This document shows, one piece after another, positions 38,279 to 48,150 of a stretch of 64,000 bases of DNA. Below the pieces are notes generated by a model that was not told the origin of the DNA, searched no databases, and was given only the letters and a program-made list of their open reading frames with translations. A program made the translations under genes and the position numbers. Source of the DNA: Vallitalea sp. (lineage in GTDB: Bacteria; Bacillota; Clostridia; Lachnospirales; Vallitaleaceae); assembly GCA_025210515.1 (NCBI GenBank), contig JAOARM010000033.1, positions 124,001-188,000 of the forward strand. Reading direction: 5' to 3'. How positions within the stretch are numbered: position 1 is the stretch's first letter; the number at the start of each line of letters is the position of its first letter.

Positions 38279-40492
38279 CTAACAATTAGTTCTAATTATT
38301 TCTTCTACACCTTGAATGTTGTTAAGCTTTTTAGATAATTTTGAAAGTTGCTCAACTCCATTAATTTCAACTGTTACATTAAATATTGATTTATCTCCTT
38401 TGATAGAACGTGCATTTAAGGATTTTACAGGTATTTTTTCATCTGATAATACTTTTGAGATATGAAGCAATAATCCTGTCTTATTTGAACCAATTATTTG
38501 TATTTCAACTTGATATAATCTACCTGTTTGTTTAACATCTAAACTTTGCCATTGTGCTTCTATTAATCTATGTCTTTCTAATTCTGAAAGATTAATGATA
38601 TTACTGCAATCCGTTCTATGAATAGATACACCTCGTCCTCTTGTAATAAATCCAATAATCTCATCTCCAGGTACTGGATTACAACATTTTGAAAATCTAA
38701 CTGCTAGATCATCTACACCCATGACCATTATACCACTTTTAGATTGTTTTGACTTAATTCCATTTGTATCTACTACATCTTTAATAATTTCATCATTACT
38801 TTTTACAATATGGTTATTAGTTTTCTTATACTCTTCATATAATCTGTTAACAATCTGTCCTTCTTTTAATCCTCCGTGACCTATAGCCGCACAAACTGAG
38901 TCCCAATCTTTAAACCCATATTTTATCTGAATCATTTGTGTAAGAGCAGGTTTCATAATTTCGCTTAGTGGAATAGATTTTGCCTTTGAATATTTCTCTA
39001 TAAGCTCTTTTCCTCTAAGGATATTTTCTTCTTTGAATTGTTTTCTAAACCATTGATTAATTTTACTTTTTGCTTGAGAACTTTTTATAATACTTAGCCA
39101 ATCTCTACTTGGCCCTCTAGAATTTTGTGAAGTTATAATTTCTAGTCTATCTCCATTTTTAATTGTATAATCAAAAGTTACAATCTTACCATTAACTCTT
39201 GCACCAACCATTTTATTTCCAACTGCACTATGAATATGGTAAGCAAAATCAATTGGAGTAGAACCTGCTGGTAGATCAATTACATCTCCAGATGGTGTAA
39301 ATGCATATACTTGATCTGCAAATATATCTAAGTCCGATCTTAAAACATCTAAAAACTCTTTATTATCAGACATATCTCGTTGCCATTCTAATATTTGTCT
39401 TAACCAATTTAATTTTTGTTCTTCACTTTGTTCCGTAGTTTGTGACGTTTTTCCTTCTTTGTATTTCCAATGAGCAGCTATACCATATTCTGCCGTTCTA
39501 TGCATATCGTAAGTTCTTATTTGCATCTCAAATGTCTCGCCCTCTGGACCGATAACTGTAGTATGCAAAGATTGATACATATTAGGTTTTGGCATAGCAA
39601 TATAATCTTTGAACCTTCCAGGTATAGGCTTGAACATTTCATGTATAACACCTAATACACCATAGCAATCTTTTACAGACTCTACAATCGCTCTAACAGC
39701 AAACAAATCATATATTTGATCTATAGTCTTATCTTGACCAACCATTTTTTTGTAGATACTAAAGAAATGTTTTGGACGTCCAATAACTTCAGCCTTAATA
39801 TCAACTTTCTCAAGTTGAATCTCAACATCTCTTACTATATCTTCAACAAAAGTTACTCTATCATCTCTTTTTCTTGCAATTTTTTCCACAAGATTATAAT
39901 ATGCTTCTGGATGAAGATAACGAAGAGATAAATCTTCTAGTTCTACTTTGAACTTTGATATACCTAAACGATGAGCTAAAGGAGCATATATGTCTAGAGT
40001 TTCTTTCGCTATTTTCTTTTGCTTATGTTCTGGCATGTATTTTAGTGTACGCATATTATGCAGTCTATCAGCCAGTTTAATTAGTATTACCCGAATATCT
40101 TTTGACATGGCTAAAAACATTTTTCTATAATTTTCAGCTTGTATTTCTTCTTTATCAGTTGAGTAAGGAATTTTATCAAGCTTAGTAACACCGTCTACTA
40201 ATAAAGCTACTTCCTTGCTAAATTCATCACTAATAAATTGGATTGTATAGCTTGTATCTTCAACTACATCATGGAGAATTCCTGCTACAATAGATTCTTT
40301 GTCAAGTTCTAACTCAGCCAACAGATGAGCTACTGCTAAAGGATGAATTATATACGGTTCTCCAGATTTTCTAGTCTGAGCTCCATGAGCTGATTTAGCC
40401 AAAGCATATGCTTTTTTAATCATAGAAAAATCTTCAGATGGATGATATTTTTTAATTAATTGTATTAAATCTAAGTAAATTTTATCAGGCAT
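38279..40492 (-). CDS. relA: Bifunctional (p)ppGpp synthetase/hydrolase
   Basis: Long RSH enzyme of 737 residues that makes and degrades (p)ppGpp in the stringent response. HD hydrolase domain has ILHDVVEDTSYT (near 73). Synthetase region is near 240-340 (VIGRPKHFFSIYKKM, YQSLHTTVIGPEG). TGS domain is at 395-455 (VYAFTPSGDVIDLPAGSTPIDFAY). A zinc-finger/helical region with CCNPVPGD and a C-terminal ACT domain follow. HD residues look intact, so hydrolysis is expected. Start at the ATG 40492 (GGTGA upstream) rather than a TTG two codons earlier. Confidence 0.96.
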   Translation of the reverse strand: MPDKIYLDLIQLIKKYHPSEDFSMIKKAYALAKSAHGAQTRKSGEPYIIHPLAVAHLLAELELDKESIVAGILHDVVEDTSYTIQFISDEFSKEVALLVDGVTKLDKIPYSTDKEEIQAENYRKMFLAMSKDIRVILIKLADRLHNMRTLKYMPEHKQKKIAKETLDIYAPLAHRLGISKFKVELEDLSLRYLHPEAYYNLVEKIARKRDDRVTFVEDIVRDVEIQLEKVDIKAEVIGRPKHFFSIYKKMVGQDKTIDQIYDLFAVRAIVESVKDCYGVLGVIHEMFKPIPGRFKDYIAMPKPNMYQSLHTTVIGPEGETFEMQIRTYDMHRTAEYGIAAHWKYKEGKTSQTTEQSEEQKLNWLRQILEWQRDMSDNKEFLDVLRSDLDIFADQVYAFTPSGDVIDLPAGSTPIDFAYHIHSAVGNKMVGARVNGKIVTFDYTIKNGDRLEIITSQNSRGPSRDWLSIIKSSQAKSKINQWFRKQFKEENILRGKELIEKYSKAKSIPLSEIMKPALTQMIQIKYGFKDWDSVCAAIGHGGLKEGQIVNRLYEEYKKTNNHIVKSNDEIIKDVVDTNGIKSKQSKSGIMVMGVDDLAVRFSKCCNPVPGDEIIGFITRGRGVSIHRTDCSNIINLSELERHRLIEAQWQSLDVKQTGRLYQVEIQIIGSNKTGLLLHISKVLSDEKIPVKSLNARSIKGDKSIFNVTVEINGVEQLSKLSKKLNNIQGVEEIIRTNC

Positions 40493-40520
40493 TATCAATC
40501 ACCATTTCTATAACATATTA

Positions 40521-40560
40521 TGAGGCTGTCTTATAATACATATAAGACATACCCTTTCTT
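40521..40560. repeat. Half element C of the GGCTGTCTCA family
   Basis: GAGGCTGTCTTATAATACAT matches the family consensus, and GTCTTAT...ATAAGAC forms a small internal hairpin. No second outer arm was found. It is in the intergenic region upstream of relA at the left boundary of the GAG island. Confidence 0.5.
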
Positions 40561-40670
40561 AACCAATGTAATATATCTATATATTATAGTTTTTTTTGTA
40601 ACAAAATGCAAGAATTATTGCATTAACTATTATAGAAGTTTTAGTCAAGAGTCTTCCTAATTAAATAAAA

Positions 40671-40714
40671 TACCCAATAGTGTAGACTTTTTTATCTGTC
40701 TACTATATTGGGTA
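40671..40714 (-). terminator. Terminator at the end of the GAG lyase/hydrolase/sulfatase series
   Basis: On the minus strand TACCCAATATAGTAGAC pairs with GTCTACACTATTGGGTA around an A/T loop, followed by TTTTATTTAA. It ends the island transcript before relA. Confidence 0.85.
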
Positions 40715-40746
40715 AAGTCAAATGTATTAAATATGTGTTTTAATCT

Positions 40747-42150
40747 CTATACAATGAAAGGATCATTTGTGTTTTTTAGGTGATCAATTAATAGTTTCTC
40801 ATATTTTATTATTTGCTCACTTTTATTATTATCATTAATAATAATAGGATTCATTTGATAAGGGTCTTCTACTAAATCATATAACAATTTCTGTGTTTCA
40901 CATTCTGTAGCATAACCTTTATGAATAACATATGTATATCGTTTAGTACGTATTCCTCTCCATCCATATGATATATTATTAATACCTTGTTTTCTAAATT
41001 CACTTACAGCTTCATAAGCACCTGGATAACATCCAATAACAGTATAATCTTCTTCTTTATCAGAATTAGTTATTAGTTGCTCTGATTTATTCTTTCCTTC
41101 AACAGAATCTGGAATTTCAATATCCATTAAACCTAATAAAGTTGGCATTTGATCAGCACTATCAATAATTACATCGTTATATGATGATTTAAGTTTACCT
41201 TTCCATTTAATTACAAAAGGAATACCAATTGACTCTTCATACCAAACATGTTTAGCCATAAGCCCTTGAGAACCTAACATATCACCATGATCTGCTGATA
41301 AAACAATAATAGTATCATCTTCAAGATTTAATGATTTAATTGTATCTAATAATCTACCAAAATTTTCATCAATACCAGAAACTGCTGCAAAATAATCAAG
41401 TTGATTTCTTCTAAGAGTTTCTTCATCCATATCAATATATGGGTGTGTATGAGGTCTTACTTTTCCAACTTGTACATTTGGTCTAAACTCATATTCTAAG
41501 TCCTTATATAGCTCTTTATATTGATCTGGCACCAAATCATATGGACTATGTGGAGGATTATATGATAAAAACAATGCAAATGGTTTCTCTTTATCAGTGT
41601 TTTTAATAAAATCTATGGCAATATCTGTTTCATGTTCAACTGACCATTTTTTTATGTTAATCTGTTCATGTGAATTAGTCCAATAATGTGGTTCCATATG
41701 ATCATTATCAGCACCATATGAATACCAAAAATCAAATCCTTGTCTCTTATCTCCTGGAGGAGTATATGCATCCCATCCTTTAGCTCCTGAAATTGGTGTT
41801 TCATCTATGTTTATCTCTGGATTATCTAAATGCCATTTTCCTATATATCCAGTTTGATAATCATTAGACTTAAGTACATTACCTATACATTGTTCATCAG
41901 GGCTTAGCATAACATCTAATCCTTGTTTACAATTAGTATAAACACCTGTAGATATTGGATATTTCCCTGTAAATAACGATGCTCTATGAGGCGAACATAA
42001 AGGGCAGACACTTATTGCATTATCAACAACTACACTTTCTTTTGCAAAATTATCTATATTAGGAGTAATTACTGGGTCTTCTTTCATAAATCCCATTGCA
42101 TGTTTTCTCCATTGATCTGCAAATACATAGATTAAATTTGGTTTCTTCAT
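40747..42150 (-). CDS. Sulfatase, Cys-type, of the GAG island
   Basis: 467-residue type I sulfatase. Metal-binding FADQWR (D12) is at the N-terminus, formylglycine motif C52-SPHR-ASLFTGKYP follows, then IGKWHLDN near 105, and the second metal site VLSADHGDMLGS near 285. The Cys-type motif requires a maturase encoded elsewhere. No signal peptide is seen, so the substrate is imported. It lies 27 bases after the GH88 gene and is probably co-transcribed. It most likely removes a sulfate from lyase-generated GAG disaccharides, but the position is not predictable by eye. Confidence 0.94.
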   Translation of the reverse strand: MKKPNLIYVFADQWRKHAMGFMKEDPVITPNIDNFAKESVVVDNAISVCPLCSPHRASLFTGKYPISTGVYTNCKQGLDVMLSPDEQCIGNVLKSNDYQTGYIGKWHLDNPEINIDETPISGAKGWDAYTPPGDKRQGFDFWYSYGADNDHMEPHYWTNSHEQINIKKWSVEHETDIAIDFIKNTDKEKPFALFLSYNPPHSPYDLVPDQYKELYKDLEYEFRPNVQVGKVRPHTHPYIDMDEETLRRNQLDYFAAVSGIDENFGRLLDTIKSLNLEDDTIIVLSADHGDMLGSQGLMAKHVWYEESIGIPFVIKWKGKLKSSYNDVIIDSADQMPTLLGLMDIEIPDSVEGKNKSEQLITNSDKEEDYTVIGCYPGAYEAVSEFRKQGINNISYGWRGIRTKRYTYVIHKGYATECETQKLLYDLVEDPYQMNPIIINDNNKSEQIIKYEKLLIDHLKNTNDPFIV

Positions 42151-42177
42151 TATTTCACCTTCTACTTAAATTATATT

Positions 42178-43362
42178 CTACCAATACATATTCCAGTCTT
42201 TATAAGCTCTAACTAATGCTTCAAAATAATAATAATCTCCAAAAATACAACATTCATCTACGCCAGCATTACCACCTTTATAATATACACCATGTAGTAA
42301 AACTCCATTAGCTTCACTATTGATATCAGTAGTATAATTAGTTATTAAAGATGATAACATCTTAGCTGCTGCATTTTTATAATATTCATAATATTCATCC
42401 GTTATAGGTAAGAATTTAATCATTTCAAGTAAACCACAAGTTGCTATAGCTGCTGCTGAACTATCTCTTTCTTCATTGTCTTTTTCAGTGAAAATTAAAT
42501 CCCAATAACATACACCATCTTCTGGTAAGCGGTTTAGGTAATAGTTTGTTACTTTTTTAGTTAATTCTATTAAATCCCAATCTTTAATATATGTATAACT
42601 TAATGGAAATCCATATATACCCCAAGCTTGCCCTCTAGCCCAACAAGATTCATCACTATATCCTTGCTTTGTATTTCCGTATAGAGGCTCACCTGTTTCA
42701 GTATCCATATAATAAGTATGGAAAGATGATGCATCTTCTCTTATTAAATATTTAGCCGCTTGTTTAATATGTTTAGTTGCCATTTCCTTATATGAATTAT
42801 CACCAGTTACTTCACTTGCCCAATATAATAATGGTAGATTCATATTACAGTCAATAATCATTCTACCGCGTTGTGCAGGATCAGATAAATCTCCCCATGC
42901 TTGAATTATTTCTGCTTTATCATAATATCTTGAAGCAAGTAATTTAGCCGCATCTAAAGCAATATTTTTTGCTTCTTCATTTCCCGTTAATTTATACGCA
43001 CTTACACATGAAAGTGTGTATAAAAATCCTAGATCATGGTGTTCAAGATGTATTCTTTTTTCTAATCTTTCTTTAAAACTTTGAATATGTATTTCTGCAA
43101 CTTTTCTATATTTCTCATCACCAGTCACATCGTATGCTAACCAAAGCATACCTGTAAAAAAGCTTGCTGTCCAATCAACATTATCAATTTCACCATATAC
43201 TAATTCTGTACTACAAGCTGTAGGAAACTTATTAGTATATCTTTCAAGATTTTGATCAATTTTAGCAAGAACATGGTCAATAGCTTTTTTAAGATTTTCT
43301 TTACTTAGATTTTCTCTTTTTTCATATAATTCTTTGTTCTTAATTCCTTCATTTATTACCAT
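42178..43362 (-). CDS. GH88 unsaturated glucuronyl/disaccharide hydrolase
   Basis: Hydrolyses lyase-generated unsaturated uronyl disaccharides, releasing an amino sugar and 4-deoxy-5-keto-uronate. 394 residues in the (alpha/alpha)6 barrel layout. The two conserved catalytic aspartates of UGL enzymes appear as D110 (HHDLGF) and D171 (MIIDCNMNLPLL). SCWARGQAWGIYGF near 248 is also characteristic. No signal peptide, so cytoplasmic. Start at 43362 has AAGGAG eight bases upstream. Between the PL8 lyase and sulfatase genes, indicating GAG use. Confidence 0.94.
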   Translation of the reverse strand: MVINEGIKNKELYEKRENLSKENLKKAIDHVLAKIDQNLERYTNKFPTACSTELVYGEIDNVDWTASFFTGMLWLAYDVTGDEKYRKVAEIHIQSFKERLEKRIHLEHHDLGFLYTLSCVSAYKLTGNEEAKNIALDAAKLLASRYYDKAEIIQAWGDLSDPAQRGRMIIDCNMNLPLLYWASEVTGDNSYKEMATKHIKQAAKYLIREDASSFHTYYMDTETGEPLYGNTKQGYSDESCWARGQAWGIYGFPLSYTYIKDWDLIELTKKVTNYYLNRLPEDGVCYWDLIFTEKDNEERDSSAAAIATCGLLEMIKFLPITDEYYEYYKNAAAKMLSSLITNYTTDINSEANGVLLHGVYYKGGNAGVDECCIFGDYYYFEALVRAYKDWNMYW

Positions 43363-43389
43363 TTTTTCCACTCCTTCATAAAATGTTAT

Positions 43390-46371
43390 TTATTTTACTA
43401 AAGTAAATTCAACTGGAATTGCTTCTTTACACATTATTTTTATCATAGTATTATTATTTCCAGTTGATACTATTAACTTATAATCATTACTTTCCACATT
43501 CCATATATTTTTAATAATTATTGTTACTTCAGCTTCTTTACTACTATTTCTTATCCATTTTCTAGAATATACACTAACTTCTTTCTGTATACCGTTACTA
43601 TCATATTGTTCATCATCAATACCATTATATAATCTAAGATCAGGATCTACAATACTAACAACTAATTTATCTATGTCCTCTTTTATCATAACCATACAAG
43701 GTACATCAACACCAACAAGATATCCAATATTAATTGAATCATTCTGATTGAATAGTGCATATCCTGTAATATTTAATATATTATCTTTCACAATATGTGC
43801 ATTAGAATTTTTACTAATTACACTATATATTGGTTTTTCACTAGACATCTTATTACAAAAGTCTTTCATCATTTCTTTTGTTGCTTTTATAAGCATTGTA
43901 TATTCATATTCTTTATCTTTTGGAGCTTTGGAATGATTAATAACTGCTGATGCAAACAGACCTTTTGTATCTTTACATGTGTCTTGTGCCTTTGAATGTT
44001 GTTCATCTCTATATAATTGTATTTCTTGTCCTCTTGGTATATAGTAGCCATTTTCTTTATTATCTAATAACCACATGTTATTGTCACTAATTATTGTTTC
44101 TTCGTAAGGAGTCTTAATTATATCTACTCCATTAACGCATGTTATCTCATCTGTTGATTTCATGTGATTTTGATATAATGTAGTATTAGTGTCATGTATA
44201 TCATCATCGTTGTTAATATTAGAACCAAGACAAATAACACGGTTATCAAACATAAATACAGAAAGATTCAATCTATGACTTCCATCATATTTTTCATGTT
44301 CATGAAGCTTCATAGCAAACATACCTTGCTTGTTTTCAATATTTAATCCACCTGCAAATATTTCATCAGTTAATAACATCTCTTCATATCCACTATAATC
44401 GTCTACATTTCTAACATCAGATTTTAATTCATCAAAAGGAAGTTGAATTGTAGTTGTTCCTTGCCAACGATTCCAGTTAAATCCATCTGTAACATAACCA
44501 CTTTCTTCATTAGTTATAGGATTTCCTTGACCTAGAACTTGAATTTGTCCAAATGTAATATATCTACCATAAAGATTAGCACCAATATAAGACTCATGAC
44601 TCCATAAATATCTGTTATGCCCTCTTACACCAATAAGCCATTCTTGTCTTCTATGAAGAGAAAGGCAAGAGTAATTCATTGTCCAATGTCCATTAGGAGT
44701 TACTTCTTCACTAACATTATATCCATTAAATAATGCTTTTGCATCTTTTTTCTCTTCATCTGAGAGAAGTCTCATATATGCTGAAGCAACTTCATAATCA
44801 ATTTCTGATTTTCCATCTGGTGAACCTGCTAAAGCCATATACTTAAATGGTAATACTATTAATTCTGTATGTTGTCCTTTTCCTTTTGGATGTCTAGCAC
44901 ATAAACTAACTAACCAATTTATTTTATTGGAATATAAACGCATATATAATAATGCTTTTTTAATTAATTCATGTGACTCTATAGATACACTATATTCAGT
45001 ACGACTTAAGAAGTATATGACAGGGGTAATACCTTTCAAACCATCAAGTCCATAAGCAGGATAATGATTACAATGATGATATATACTACCATCTATTTTA
45101 AAAGGTCCAAACAATCCTTTTGCTGGAGCAAGAGAATATTCTACCCATTTTTTATACCATTTAAGATAATGAGCCTTTTCATCAGTATCTTCTATTAATA
45201 AAATCGTTGCCAACATTCCTTGAGATAAAGTGTTTAATATATCCATATCGCTAGTTGATAATCTTGAATAATCAAAAATTCTATTAAGTGCACAATAAAA
45301 AGCCATTGTCTTTCTAATTATATCGAGCATACCTTCTTTTTTAATTATATCTCTCATTAAAAACATTGCTTCAAAGTAATGTCTAATTATATATCCAAAA
45401 TGATGAGTAGTTCCTAGACTACTGCCTTCAATAAATCCTTGATCTAATACATGTTTAGTAATATCAAGAAACATTTTTTTAATAGTTTTTTGCTGTTTGG
45501 AATCAAAAGTATTAGATTGATAACTAATTGCAAGCTCAAGTAAAAATATAAAAGTTTCTTTTAATCTAATACTATTTGAACTCTTAATAAAATCTTCTCT
45601 GTATTTAGCTGGTACAATAGGATAATAATATATTGCATCTATTGTATTTCCTGTAATAATATCGCCATTATGTTTAATATTATATTCCTTGTATTTTGTT
45701 ATTAAATCATCATATGGCTTTATAGAATCTTTACGCATTTCAAAAAGATATTCAATATATCTATTTTCTATAGAACACATACATTCAATCTCTTCCTGAG
45801 AACACTTTTCATCATTTTTCACATATTGCTTTGAAAAATAAAATAAATCTAGCCAGTGACCATTTGCTTTAGTATTTTGATTTACAAATGGTACTTGAAA
45901 ATCAGTAGTAGGATGTCTAGGATCCATAGGACTTGATGTTATTATGTTAGAAATATATAATTCTCCTGACGTTAAACTTTTCGGAGGAATAATTGTTAAC
46001 TTATTCATACCCGGCAAAGGTTGTCCTACCATGTCTCTATCATAAATTACCCAAGCAGTTCTCCAACCAGTAAAATCCAAGTTAAAATAACATTCACAAC
46101 AATAATTATCATCTTTTGAAAATTTGAATATAAGTTTATCTTTTACTGGTACTTCATTATATATCCATATTGAAAATGCAGAACGTAATTGATCTTTATT
46201 GTTTTCAACAAATGATGTATATCCTAATGAATTATTATATTCTAGTGGTTCACCATTACTATACTCCCAGCAAATACTTTCTTTTGAATATTTATAATGT
46301 TTATTACTTGGATATAATGCTGAATGCTCTCCACACTTCATATATTTTATAACATCTATATCTTGTATCAT
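43390..46371 (-). CDS. PL8 chondroitin-ABC-lyase-like polysaccharide lyase without signal peptide
   Basis: 993 residues, about the length of mature Proteus chondroitinase ABC I. By spacing, the catalytic set H501/Y508/R560/E653 of that enzyme corresponds to H433 and Y440 (YHHCNHYPAY), R493 (ARHPKGKG) and probably E593 (LWSHESYIG). N-terminal beta domain covers about 1-230, alpha barrel 240-520 and C-terminal beta-sandwich domains follow. It would cleave chondroitin, dermatan or hyaluronan chains by beta-elimination. There is no signal peptide or lipobox, so it is predicted cytoplasmic, acting on imported oligosaccharides. AAGGAG lies before the ATG. Confidence 0.88.
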   Translation of the reverse strand: MIQDIDVIKYMKCGEHSALYPSNKHYKYSKESICWEYSNGEPLEYNNSLGYTSFVENNKDQLRSAFSIWIYNEVPVKDKLIFKFSKDDNYCCECYFNLDFTGWRTAWVIYDRDMVGQPLPGMNKLTIIPPKSLTSGELYISNIITSSPMDPRHPTTDFQVPFVNQNTKANGHWLDLFYFSKQYVKNDEKCSQEEIECMCSIENRYIEYLFEMRKDSIKPYDDLITKYKEYNIKHNGDIITGNTIDAIYYYPIVPAKYREDFIKSSNSIRLKETFIFLLELAISYQSNTFDSKQQKTIKKMFLDITKHVLDQGFIEGSSLGTTHHFGYIIRHYFEAMFLMRDIIKKEGMLDIIRKTMAFYCALNRIFDYSRLSTSDMDILNTLSQGMLATILLIEDTDEKAHYLKWYKKWVEYSLAPAKGLFGPFKIDGSIYHHCNHYPAYGLDGLKGITPVIYFLSRTEYSVSIESHELIKKALLYMRLYSNKINWLVSLCARHPKGKGQHTELIVLPFKYMALAGSPDGKSEIDYEVASAYMRLLSDEEKKDAKALFNGYNVSEEVTPNGHWTMNYSCLSLHRRQEWLIGVRGHNRYLWSHESYIGANLYGRYITFGQIQVLGQGNPITNEESGYVTDGFNWNRWQGTTTIQLPFDELKSDVRNVDDYSGYEEMLLTDEIFAGGLNIENKQGMFAMKLHEHEKYDGSHRLNLSVFMFDNRVICLGSNINNDDDIHDTNTTLYQNHMKSTDEITCVNGVDIIKTPYEETIISDNNMWLLDNKENGYYIPRGQEIQLYRDEQHSKAQDTCKDTKGLFASAVINHSKAPKDKEYEYTMLIKATKEMMKDFCNKMSSEKPIYSVISKNSNAHIVKDNILNITGYALFNQNDSINIGYLVGVDVPCMVMIKEDIDKLVVSIVDPDLRLYNGIDDEQYDSNGIQKEVSVYSRKWIRNSSKEAEVTIIIKNIWNVESNDYKLIVSTGNNNTMIKIMCKEAIPVEFTLVK

Positions 46372-46404
46372 GAACTCTTTTCTCCTTAAAATATGTCATA
46401 ATAA

Positions 46405-46440
46405 TATAAGGCACATTACTTAATAATATGTGCCTTATAT
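46405..46440 (-). terminator. Hairpin between binding-protein and lyase genes (possible attenuator)
   Basis: On the minus strand AAGGCACAT pairs with ATGTGCCTT, followed by an A/T-rich but not pure T tail. It probably lowers expression of the lyase genes relative to the importer, as is common after binding-protein genes. Confidence 0.65.
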
Positions 46441-46463
46441 CTTATTTTACTTAATGATAAAAT

Positions 46464-48074
46464 TTATTTTCCAATGTATCTATCGTAAGCAGTTTGTTGA
46501 ATTTCAATAAGTTCTTTAACTCCAAAGCTTTCTAATGCTTTAATATAAGATTCATAACCTGATTCAACATCTTCTCCACCTAAAACCCATTTTTGAACTG
46601 TTTCGTCCATTAAAGTTTCGATAGCTACAGATAACTCAGCAAATCTTCTTTTTTCATCTGGAGTATATGGTAATCCGCCTGGGAATTGTTCCATGAAGTA
46701 GTTATTTTTTGTATATAATTCAACACCTTTGTATGCAACAGGATTCATCCATTGTTTTTCATAGTTAAAATCTTGGTGGAATCCAGTAGCTAATTGACAA
46801 CCATAATTTCTTAGAGCTTGTACTGCACCTTCTTCTGCTTTTAAGACTTTATCAGTTAAAATAGGTTTACCATCTTGCATTGTATATGTGTCGCCTTCAA
46901 TACCATAGTTTATTAATCTTCTACCTTCTTCAGTAAAGAAGAAATCAAAATATTTGATAGTTTCAACTGGATATTTGTTTGAGCTTGAAATTGCCCATCC
47001 ACTCCAATGTAATTTATTTCTTATACTTCTTTCTTTTACTTCTCCCTTAATATTCGCTGGAGGAGCAAAAGGTATAAAATTAAATCCTTCAATATTTGTT
47101 ATTTTATCATTATAACTTGATGTACTTCCAAACCAGTCATGTGTCATACCACCAAGATTTTCTTTTAATGCATAATCTCTTGCAGTTTTTCCACGAGTAT
47201 AAATTTCTTTATCAATTAAACCTTCTTCATACCATTTAGCTAAATTAGCATAAGCATCTTTGAATTCTTTTTCATAAGGACCGTATTTAACAACACCATC
47301 TTCAACATACCATATATTAGTGTTTTGTGAATGAGCTCCCCATAGAAGTGCTAAGTCAGCTAAATTACCTCTTTTATCATTTCTGATAAAGTATGGTATT
47401 TCATCTTTTTTATTGTTACCATTAGGATCTTGATTTTTAAACGCTAATAATACATCATGAAGTTCATCTATAGTTTTTGGTTGTTCAAGTCCTAATTTAT
47501 CTAACCAGTCTTGTCTTATAAACCAAGCTTCTGCTGCATCACCATCTGGAACATATGGAATATGATATATTTTTCCATCTGAAGCTGTTGCATGTTTTTT
47601 AATTTCAGGATGTTCTTCGAAGAAAGCTTTAATATTAGGTGCATGTTCTTCAATCAAATCATCTAATTCAGCAAAAGCACCATCTAATGCTAATTCTTGA
47701 ATTTTAGCTCTATCCCATGTTACTATATCAGCCATTTCACCTGAAACAACCATTAAGTTAAAGGCTTCTTTATTTTTTGAAGAACTTTGTGATACAACAC
47801 CTTTTAAACTAACGTTTGTCATTTCAGCAGCTTTTTTGAATGCTGCATAATCATCTTTATAAGGATTATGTAAAAATTGGAATATAGATAATGTAATTGG
47901 TTTTTCACTACATAAGAATTTATTTTCTTCTTGTTGATCAGTTACATTACTTGTTTCTTGTGCTTGATTTGTTTCCTTTTCCCCAGAGTCATTAGTATTT
48001 TTTTTATCGCCACAACCTGTAAAAACAGATAAAGCTAGTAGTAAAACTAATACTAAACTAATACTTTTTTTCAT
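46464..48074 (-). CDS. Extracellular solute-binding lipoprotein of the GAG importer
   Basis: Family 1 (LipO-type) sugar-binding protein of 536 residues. The signal peptide ends in the lipobox VFTGCG (Cys21) and is followed by a Ser/Thr/Glu/Gln-rich linker to about residue 55, so it is tethered to the outer face of the membrane. The segments YHIPYVPDGDAAEAWFIRQDWLDKLGL and PNGNNKKDEIPYF are typical of binding proteins for oligosaccharides imported by LplB/YtcP permeases. Ligand is inferred to be GAG oligosaccharide from the neighbouring lyase, GH88 and sulfatase. Confidence 0.93.
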   Translation of the reverse strand: MKKSISLVLVLLLALSVFTGCGDKKNTNDSGEKETNQAQETSNVTDQQEENKFLCSEKPITLSIFQFLHNPYKDDYAAFKKAAEMTNVSLKGVVSQSSSKNKEAFNLMVVSGEMADIVTWDRAKIQELALDGAFAELDDLIEEHAPNIKAFFEEHPEIKKHATASDGKIYHIPYVPDGDAAEAWFIRQDWLDKLGLEQPKTIDELHDVLLAFKNQDPNGNNKKDEIPYFIRNDKRGNLADLALLWGAHSQNTNIWYVEDGVVKYGPYEKEFKDAYANLAKWYEEGLIDKEIYTRGKTARDYALKENLGGMTHDWFGSTSSYNDKITNIEGFNFIPFAPPANIKGEVKERSIRNKLHWSGWAISSSNKYPVETIKYFDFFFTEEGRRLINYGIEGDTYTMQDGKPILTDKVLKAEEGAVQALRNYGCQLATGFHQDFNYEKQWMNPVAYKGVELYTKNNYFMEQFPGGLPYTPDEKRRFAELSVAIETLMDETVQKWVLGGEDVESGYESYIKALESFGVKELIEIQQTAYDRYIGK

Positions 48075-48150
48075 ATTAAGTCTCCTTTTCCTTTTAAATA
48101 TATTTTTATTTTTTATTTAAAGCCAATACATATATGTATTATGCTAAAAA

